From an uncultured Clostridia bacterium (GTDB lineage: Bacteria > Bacillota > Clostridia > Oscillospirales > Butyricicoccaceae), in contig CAJUSB010000011.1 in the NCBI GenBank assembly GCA_910589115.1, forward strand, positions 1-45,255: a stretch of 45,255 bases of DNA. The letters run 5' to 3'. Both the position numbers and the translations under genes were made by a program. Positions 40,356 to 45,255 of this stretch are shown here, in pieces. The stretch's first letter is position 1, and each line of letters starts with the position of its first letter. The notes beneath the pieces are model-generated. The model made no database searches. It was not told the origin of the DNA and saw only the letters and a list, made by a program, of their open reading frames with translations.

Positions 40356-41513
40356 ATGGATGAAAATTTACTGAATGACTTGAGCGAAGTCGAAATGCCC
40401 AGCCTGACCTTGGAAATGGCCCCCGCCGCCGAGGAGAAACCAGAAGCCCCCAAAGCGTCTGCACCAATTACGGTAGAGGAAACCCCACTGAGCGCAGCCG
40501 AGAAAAAAATGGTACAGGATTTTGCCCAGCAAATCGACATCAGAAATTCTACAATGATCCTAAACTATGGCGCGGCCAGCCAAAAGAAAATTGCTGACTT
40601 CTCAGGCGCAGCGCTGGAAAGCGTGCGCACAAAAGACCTTGGTGAAGTCGGCGATATGATCTCCGGGCTGGTGACAGAGCTACGTAGCTTTGATGCAGCA
40701 GCCGAACAGCCTAAAGGATTCCTTGGACTGTTTAAGCGCGCCGGAAACCAGCTGGATGAGATGAAAAGCAAGTATGCAAAGGCTGAAACCAATGTAGAAC
40801 GCATCACCGGTATGCTGGAAGGACATCAGGTAACGCTGCTCAAGGATATAAAACTGCTGGATAAAATGTACGAAAAGAACCTCGTATATTTTAAGGAGCT
40901 TACCATGTATATCCTTGCCGGAAAGCAAAAGCTGTCCGAGGCACGCTCACGCGAATTGCCTGCATTGGTTTCAAAAGCCCAGGCCTCCGGCCTTCCGGAG
41001 GATGCGCAGGCGGCGCGTGATTTTGAAGATATGTGCGGCCGCTTTGAAAAAAAATTGTATGATTTAGAGCTTACCCGCACGGTTTCCATTCAAATGGCCC
41101 CGCAAATCCGGCTGGTTCAGAATAACGATGCAATGATGGCTGAAAAAATCCAGTCCTCCATCGTCAATACAATCCCACTCTGGAAAAGCCAGATGGTACT
41201 TGCACTTGGCTTGGCCAATTCGCAGCAGGCTATTGCCGCCCAGCGTGCAGTCACAGATATGACCAACGAACTGCTGAAAAAGAACGCAGCAGCACTAAAA
41301 CAGGGAACAATAGAAGCAGCGCACGAAAGCGAACGCGGAATTGTGGATATTGAAACGCTTCAGCAGACCAACCGCAGCCTGATCGAGACGCTGGACGAGG
41401 TCATGAAAATTCAGTCTGACGGACGGCAAAAACGTGCGGAAGCAGAAGAAGAGCTTGGCCGAATCGAAGGTGAACTCAAACAGAAACTGCTCGAAATTTC
41501 TTCTGCCCGGTAA
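40356..41513 (+). CDS. telA: Toxic anion resistance protein TelA
   Basis: A 385-residue soluble, almost wholly alpha-helical protein of the TelA/KlaA family (PF05816), originally linked to tellurite resistance and also to tolerance of cell-wall antibiotics and bacteriocins. Blocks typical of the family are FAQQIDIRNSTMILNYGAAS, FLGLFKRAGNQLDEMKSKYA, LDKMYEKNLVYFKELTMYI and IPLWKSQMVLALGLANSQQA. There is no membrane helix. GGGAGGA precedes the ATG and the gene ends 12 bases before the next. The xpaC-telA pair is a recurring Firmicute unit. Confidence 0.93.
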   Translation: MDENLLNDLSEVEMPSLTLEMAPAAEEKPEAPKASAPITVEETPLSAAEKKMVQDFAQQIDIRNSTMILNYGAASQKKIADFSGAALESVRTKDLGEVGDMISGLVTELRSFDAAAEQPKGFLGLFKRAGNQLDEMKSKYAKAETNVERITGMLEGHQVTLLKDIKLLDKMYEKNLVYFKELTMYILAGKQKLSEARSRELPALVSKAQASGLPEDAQAARDFEDMCGRFEKKLYDLELTRTVSIQMAPQIRLVQNNDAMMAEKIQSSIVNTIPLWKSQMVLALGLANSQQAIAAQRAVTDMTNELLKKNAAALKQGTIEAAHESERGIVDIETLQQTNRSLIETLDEVMKIQSDGRQKRAEAEEELGRIEGELKQKLLEISSAR

Positions 41514-41525
41514 GGAGGAAAGACC

Positions 41526-42071
41526 GTGAATCGGCTGAAAAAAAGATCCACTGCCACGCTGGTGCTGGTTTTGGCAATGGTGCTGTCCATATTTGTCGGA
41601 GGCGGATGGAAACTTCATCAGGCACGCGCCAAAGCGGAGGATGCATTTTTTAATGGCAAAGCGGGCTTTTCTGTATATAATGACCTGTTGGAGTTGCGCG
41701 AAACCAGCTACAATCTGATTCGTATTTCCGAGAGCATCGGGGGCGCGGAAGCCGAACGGCGCACCACAGCCTCTGCATGGGCACGGCTCGACGAAGCCAA
41801 AACCCCGGAAGCATATGCTTCCGCCTGCCGTGAGCTGACCGACGCAGTCAAAGCACTGGATGCCGCACTCACAAACGGGCAGAATTCCCCCAATGAAAGC
41901 TGGGAACGTCAGCTGCGCGATTATAATGAATTTATCAGCCATCTGCGCTTTGACAGCTTTTATGATGAAAAAGCAGAAGCGTATAACCGTTTGCTGCGTG
42001 ACCCGCTGGCCGCATTGATTGGCCGTATAACCGGCAGCGGAGAAATGCCGCGTTTTACAGACGGCCTCTGA
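41526..42071 (+). CDS. LemA-like membrane-anchored helical protein
   Basis: A 181-residue protein with a single N-terminal membrane helix (about 9-27) followed by a helical region (ARAKAEDAFFNGKAGFSVYN, LLELRETSYNLIRI, LRDYNEFISHLRF). The topology, length and position directly before a TPM-domain protein match LemA proteins, but the classical LemA blocks are eroded, so this is a distant member. It starts with GTG after AAGGAGGA at seven bases. It probably works with TelA and the TPM protein at the membrane; no activity is known for the family. Confidence 0.65.
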   Translation: MNRLKKRSTATLVLVLAMVLSIFVGGGWKLHQARAKAEDAFFNGKAGFSVYNDLLELRETSYNLIRISESIGGAEAERRTTASAWARLDEAKTPEAYASACRELTDAVKALDAALTNGQNSPNESWERQLRDYNEFISHLRFDSFYDEKAEAYNRLLRDPLAALIGRITGSGEMPRFTDGL

Positions 42072-42085
42072 GAAGGGAGATGGAT

Positions 42086-43177
42086 ATGAAGCGAAATCTT
42101 ATTGTTTTGCTTACACTGCTGTTGAGCTTCACTGTCTTTGCAGGCGCCGCAGGCATCCCGCCTGCCCCAACCTCCGGTTCTATTGTTGATAGGGCTGAGG
42201 TGCTGAATGCTGAGACGATCACCAGCCTCAATGCACTTGGTGAAACGACCAAATACAACACCGGTACAACTGTAGTTGTTATCACGACCGACTATACCGG
42301 CACCTATCAAATAGATGCGTTCTGCCAGGCAGTCTTTGACGAATGGGGTATTGAGGACGGCCTTGTGCTGACATTGTCAATCGGTGATGACGACTACTAC
42401 GCCATGCCGAGTGCCGGACTGGATCGCTATCTGGATGCAAACGGGATACAGGATATTCTTGATGAATCGTTAGAACCGGATTTCACGCGCAAAGATTATG
42501 ATGCCGGTGTACAAAAGGTCTTTACTGCTTTCTGTGAAAAAATAGAGGCGCTGTATCAGATGTATGGAGAGGCCCCATCGGAAAATGCGCCCATAGAAAG
42601 CGGTATCACCACTCCCCCCCAGCAGCTTCCGGCACAAACTGTTCCTCAAAAACACAGCATCGGGCTTAGCAACGCAATATTCACGATTGTCATTGTAATG
42701 ATTGTTGCATTGTTTTTTGTAAACCAGATGCTTCGCCCACAGCGGCAGAGACGGCAGCAGCGCGGATTTTTTAGCGGTTTGGGCAGAAGAAGCTATCCGC
42801 CTTATATGCCTCCGCGCCGTTCCTTCTGGGGTGGCCTGTTCATGCCTCGGCGGCCCAGAACACCTCCCCCGCCCCCACCGCCGAACCATCGTCAGCCGCC
42901 GCATGGCCCCGGACGTGGTTTCGGTGGGAATAATTGGAGCGGCGGTTTTAGCGGCAGTAACCGCGGAAGCGGCTTCGGCGGCGGCGGTGCACGCGGTGGC
43001 GGCGCTGGCCGTTCCAGTTCCACGCGCAGCAACGGAAGCGCAGGCCGTCCAAAAAGCGGTGGCGGTTTCGGCGGAAACAGCCGGGGCGGCGGTTTTGGCG
43101 GCGGCAGCCGTGGAGGCGGCTTCGGCGGTGGCGGCGGACGAGGAGGCGGTGCCGGACGCGGCGGTGGACGGAGATAA
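42086..43177 (+). CDS. TPM-domain membrane protein with Gly/Arg-rich tail
   Basis: A 363-residue protein. Signal peptide about 1-24; TPM domain about 28-155 (SGSIVDRAEVLNAETITSLN, then TGTTVVVITTDYTG and DGLVLTLSIGDDDYYAM), as in TLP18.3/Psb32/MOLO-1-like proteins; one membrane helix about 190-212; then a cytoplasmic tail of basic, Pro-rich and finally Gly-rich repeats (RGGGFGGGS-like) to the end. Some TPM domains show phosphatase activity and others act as assembly factors. The ATG at 42086 is chosen because AAGGGAG sits six bases upstream; an ATG two codons earlier abuts it. Last gene of the operon. Confidence 0.88.
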   Translation: MKRNLIVLLTLLLSFTVFAGAAGIPPAPTSGSIVDRAEVLNAETITSLNALGETTKYNTGTTVVVITTDYTGTYQIDAFCQAVFDEWGIEDGLVLTLSIGDDDYYAMPSAGLDRYLDANGIQDILDESLEPDFTRKDYDAGVQKVFTAFCEKIEALYQMYGEAPSENAPIESGITTPPQQLPAQTVPQKHSIGLSNAIFTIVIVMIVALFFVNQMLRPQRQRRQQRGFFSGLGRRSYPPYMPPRRSFWGGLFMPRRPRTPPPPPPPNHRQPPHGPGRGFGGNNWSGGFSGSNRGSGFGGGGARGGGAGRSSSTRSNGSAGRPKSGGGFGGNSRGGGFGGGSRGGGFGGGGGRGGGAGRGGGRR

Positions 43178-43207
43178 CGCTGCCATATCTGCCTCACAAT
43201 AAAATGA

Positions 43208-43251
43208 AAACAGCAGCCTATTCGATACCATATCGGACAGCGCTGCTGTTT
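43208..43251. terminator. Bidirectional terminator between TPM and AIM24 genes
   Basis: AAACAGCAGC (43208-43217) is exactly complementary to GCTGCTGTTT (43242-43251), with inner CGAT/ATCG pairing. T-rich stretches follow on both strands (TTTTCATTTT on minus). Confidence 0.75.
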
Positions 43252-43285
43252 GCTTTACGCCTGCAAACGGTATAAATATCACCGA

Positions 43286-43972
43286 TCAGCTGCCGCTGCT
43301 ATGCGGCAGGAACGGCAGCAGCGACGCTGCAAAACGATTAACAGGCATGGTTTGCAGCCAAACACGCCCTGGACCGGTCACAACGGTATTAAAAACCCCT
43401 TCCCCGCCAAACAACATATTTTTCAGGCCTTTAACCGCCTGAATATCAATCAAACAGGTGATATCACACATTGCCAGATAACCAGTATCAACAATCATCT
43501 GTTGTCCGGCAGACAGCTGATATACCACAACGTGACCATCAATCTCAACAAAAGCCGTCCCCCGCCCGGAGAGCTTTTGCATAATGAAGCCCTCTCCGCC
43601 AAAGAACCCAGCCCCCAATGACCGCTGGAAAAAAACCGAAAGCGACACCCCGGCCTCAGATGCAAGAAAACCGGCTTTCTGCACAACGGTTTCTTGACCG
43701 GGTGCAATATGGACCGCACGGATAGAACCGGGAAAACTGGATGCAAACGCAATTTCACCTTCACTGCCCTGTGCTGTATAGATATTCTGAAATAGCGATT
43801 CTCTTGACAGCATACGTCCCAGCGCCCGGCCAAGCCCGCCGCCTGCGCTTGTTTCCATTCTCATATTGGGTGACATCCAGCACATGGAGCCCCGTTCTGT
43901 GACCATACTTTCACCGGCTTCCAGCGTGCACTGCACGACCGGCAATGGTTCGCCCAAAATCTGATATTTCAC
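43286..43972 (-). CDS. AIM24 / TIGR00266 family protein
   Basis: A 228-residue all-beta protein of the AIM24 family (tryptophan RNA-binding attenuator-like fold). It starts MKYQILGEPLPVVQCTLEAG. ESMVTERGSMCWMSPNM, SLGAGFFGGEGFIMQKLSGRG, VDTGYLAMCD and FGGEGVFNTVVTGPGRVWLQT are conserved. The family has no known enzyme activity and the yeast member affects mitochondrial membrane organisation. GAGGTAAG precedes the ATG. It follows the S1-domain gene by 57 bases on the same strand and converges with the TPM gene. Confidence 0.9.
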   Translation of the reverse strand: MKYQILGEPLPVVQCTLEAGESMVTERGSMCWMSPNMRMETSAGGGLGRALGRMLSRESLFQNIYTAQGSEGEIAFASSFPGSIRAVHIAPGQETVVQKAGFLASEAGVSLSVFFQRSLGAGFFGGEGFIMQKLSGRGTAFVEIDGHVVVYQLSAGQQMIVDTGYLAMCDITCLIDIQAVKGLKNMLFGGEGVFNTVVTGPGRVWLQTMPVNRFAASLLPFLPHSSGS

Positions 43973-44029
43973 AGCTTACCTCATCTGCCTGTTTCAGCAT
44001 CGCGTATTTCCCATCATCTGCAATGATAT

Positions 44030-44971
44030 TTATGGGGATGAAAAGCATGTTTCAATGTATTTTGTGTCACAAACCGGCGGTGTATATATCCAGTGATCAA
44101 TATGGCCCTCCGTAATAAAATAATGCGGTGCAGGCGGGTTTTCCGCCGGGGGCGGGATCAGGTCAATAATGGTCAGTTTAATTTTCATACGTTCCGGGAC
44201 GATTGACTTCAAAAAAACGGACACGGTCTGTCCTTCCTTCAGTCCTGCACGCCGCTCGGCCAGCCCGGAAAGATTTGGCATCAGCTCAACAAACACGCCA
44301 TAATTTTCCACCGAGCGCACAATACCGCGCACCGTTTCCCCCGGTGAGAACAATGCAGCATTTTCCTCCCAGGTACCCAACAATTCCCGATGGGACAAGG
44401 TAATGCGTTTTGACGCACGGTCTACGCCCGAAACGACTGCATAAATATCCTGACCTGGCCGGAACCGTTCAGCAGGATGCAGGATACGGGATACGGAAAG
44501 GTGTTCAATTCCGATCATTGAAACGACGCCGCAGCCGATATCGACAAACACGCCAAATGGTTCAATATGGGTGACCCTTGCGGGCAGCACATCGCCTGGC
44601 GAAAGGGAATCCAGCAGCATTTCCTGTGCTTCTTCGAGCACGGCCTTCCGGCTAAGCGTAACAGCGGGAGGCGAAACGCTTTCATCAATTCTGGTCACGT
44701 GGAAGCAGACCGGCTTCCCGACCCTGGATAAAATGGCAATTTCCCGGGTTTCCCCGGTATCGAGTCCCAGTGCGCACTCTGCCCTGGGAATGACAGCAGT
44801 TGTCCAGCCGAGCTCGACCAGCAGGTCATGTGCGCAGCTGCATCTGCTGGCCACGGCCTCAAGCACGGCATTTCCGGCCCGGCGCAAACCCTCTGGTGAG
44901 GCAAGGGCGGCGCGATTTTCGGGTGTTTCGCTTCGGAAGCCCTCGGGCAGGCAGTTTTCATCTCTTTTCAT
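44030..44971 (-). CDS. S1 RNA-binding domain protein (short RpsA-like)
   Basis: A 313-residue protein with two clear S1 domains (about 125-195, PGDVLPARVTHIEPFGVFVD; about 208-270, PGETVRGIVRSVENYGVFVE) and a degenerate one before them (about 50-110, ending PAVTLSRKAV). The N-terminal 40 residues and the C-terminal 40 (hydrophobic and Pro-rich) are unlike ribosomal S1. Clostridial genomes often carry such a protein annotated as ribosomal S1; it lacks the four to six domains of true S1 and is better read as an RNA-binding regulator. AAAGGAGG precedes the ATG. I found no strong promoter upstream, where repeat copy R7 begins. Confidence 0.85.
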   Translation of the reverse strand: MKRDENCLPEGFRSETPENRAALASPEGLRRAGNAVLEAVASRCSCAHDLLVELGWTTAVIPRAECALGLDTGETREIAILSRVGKPVCFHVTRIDESVSPPAVTLSRKAVLEEAQEMLLDSLSPGDVLPARVTHIEPFGVFVDIGCGVVSMIGIEHLSVSRILHPAERFRPGQDIYAVVSGVDRASKRITLSHRELLGTWEENAALFSPGETVRGIVRSVENYGVFVELMPNLSGLAERRAGLKEGQTVSVFLKSIVPERMKIKLTIIDLIPPPAENPPAPHYFITEGHIDHWIYTPPVCDTKYIETCFSSP

Positions 44972-45044
44972 ATTGCAACCTCCTTTATGTGCAGAGGGGA
45001 ATCCGCTGCTTTCATCCTATGCGGCCTCGCCGCCGGAAATGCCT

Positions 45045-45255
45045 GTATTGTCCTCCGCAGACGGCGCGCCTATGCGGCGGGCACCAAAGGGCTTCGCCCT
45101 CTGGACTCCTACCCCTCCGCGGGGTGCGCCAAAGGGCTTTGCCCTCTGGACTCCCACCCCTTCGCGGGGTGCGCCAAAGGGCTTCGCCCTCTGGACTCCT
45201 ACCCCTCCGCGGGGTGCGCCAAAGGGCTTTGCCCTCTGGACTCCCACCCCTCCGC
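45045..45255 (+). repeat. Mosaic GC-rich hairpin element, copy R7, expanded to a 45-bp tandem array (runs off right edge)
   Basis: After a head like R1 (GCAGACGGCGC), four units of 45 bp begin at 45081, 45126, 45171 and 45216; the last is cut by the window end. Each has the CCAAAGGGC/GCCCTCTGG hairpin, CTCC, then ACCCC-YCCGC-GGGGT. Units 1 and 3 share one set of variants (GCTTCG, CTCCT) and units 2 and 4 another (GCTTTG, CTCCC), so the true period is 90 bp. Because 45 is divisible by three it gives a long spurious frame (GVQRAKPFGAPRG repeats) on the minus strand. Confidence 0.85.

Noticed and set aside
42470..43282. Minus-strand open frame rich in Ala/Thr/Ser opposite the TPM gene
   Set aside because: It is a shadow of the Gly-rich tail codons; the plus-strand TPM protein has a signal peptide, domain and ribosome binding site.
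45017..45247. Minus-strand open frame with GVQRAKPFGAPRG repeats, looking like a repetitive protein
   Set aside because: The 45-bp DNA period is a multiple of three, so any frame stays open. There is no ribosome binding site, and the same sequence occurs as a dispersed non-coding element elsewhere in the window.

Overview
The window reads as a chromosomal segment of a Gram-positive anaerobe of the class Clostridia, most likely the Oscillospiraceae/Butyricicoccaceae side. This is inferred from a membrane pyrophosphatase, a paired glgC/glgD glycogen operon, a PdaA-type spore-cortex deacetylase, an aconitase/isocitrate dehydrogenase pair, UPF0210 with its ACT partner, consensus sigma-A promoters with AGGAGG ribosome binding sites, and mid-range GC. 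I saw no insertion sequence, prophage, CRISPR array or rRNA. One tRNA gene, tRNA-Gln(CUG), is present.

Layout. 1-6.5 kb: the start of an AT-rich GyrI-like effector-binding protein running off the left edge; a K+-dependent-type membrane pyrophosphatase (minus); a histidine phosphatase (plus); a chemotaxis receptor (minus); tRNA-Gln (minus). 6.6-9.1 kb: typA and ridA (plus). 9.6-17.6 kb, all minus: a 41-residue small gene with its own promoter and terminator, pdaA, ftsH, an XRE-family membrane regulator, and an ArsR-type sensor followed by a Zn/Cd P-type ATPase with a very large His/Cys repeat tail. 18-43.2 kb, all plus: polA, a low-molecular-weight phosphatase, rimI, a GNAT enzyme, a VanZ-like protein and tsaD; aconitase and isocitrate dehydrogenase; cysteine desulfurase and thiI; cinA; glgB-glgC-glgD-glgA; ACT/UPF0210; then xpaC-telA-LemA-like-TPM. 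43.3-45 kb (minus): an S1-domain protein and an AIM24 protein.

Several groups form working units. The ArsR sensor has an operator covering the transcription start of its own operon and controls metal export. Aconitase and isocitrate dehydrogenase make 2-oxoglutarate for glutamate. The desulfurase supplies sulfur to ThiI for tRNA 4-thiouridine. The four glg genes make glycogen from glucose-1-phosphate. xpaC-telA-LemA-like-TPM looks like a membrane or envelope stress unit.

The most unusual feature is not a gene. At least seven intergenic intervals carry mosaic copies of one family of GC-rich, multi-hairpin elements built from the same short palindromic modules in the same order, in either orientation. 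The last copy has expanded into a 45-bp tandem array with an alternating A-B pattern that runs off the right edge. I do not recognise a named family for these elements. Other points worth follow-up are a structured leader before aconitase, a 15-bp inverted repeat flanking the pyrophosphatase promoter, the 41-residue gene, and the charged tail on glgB.
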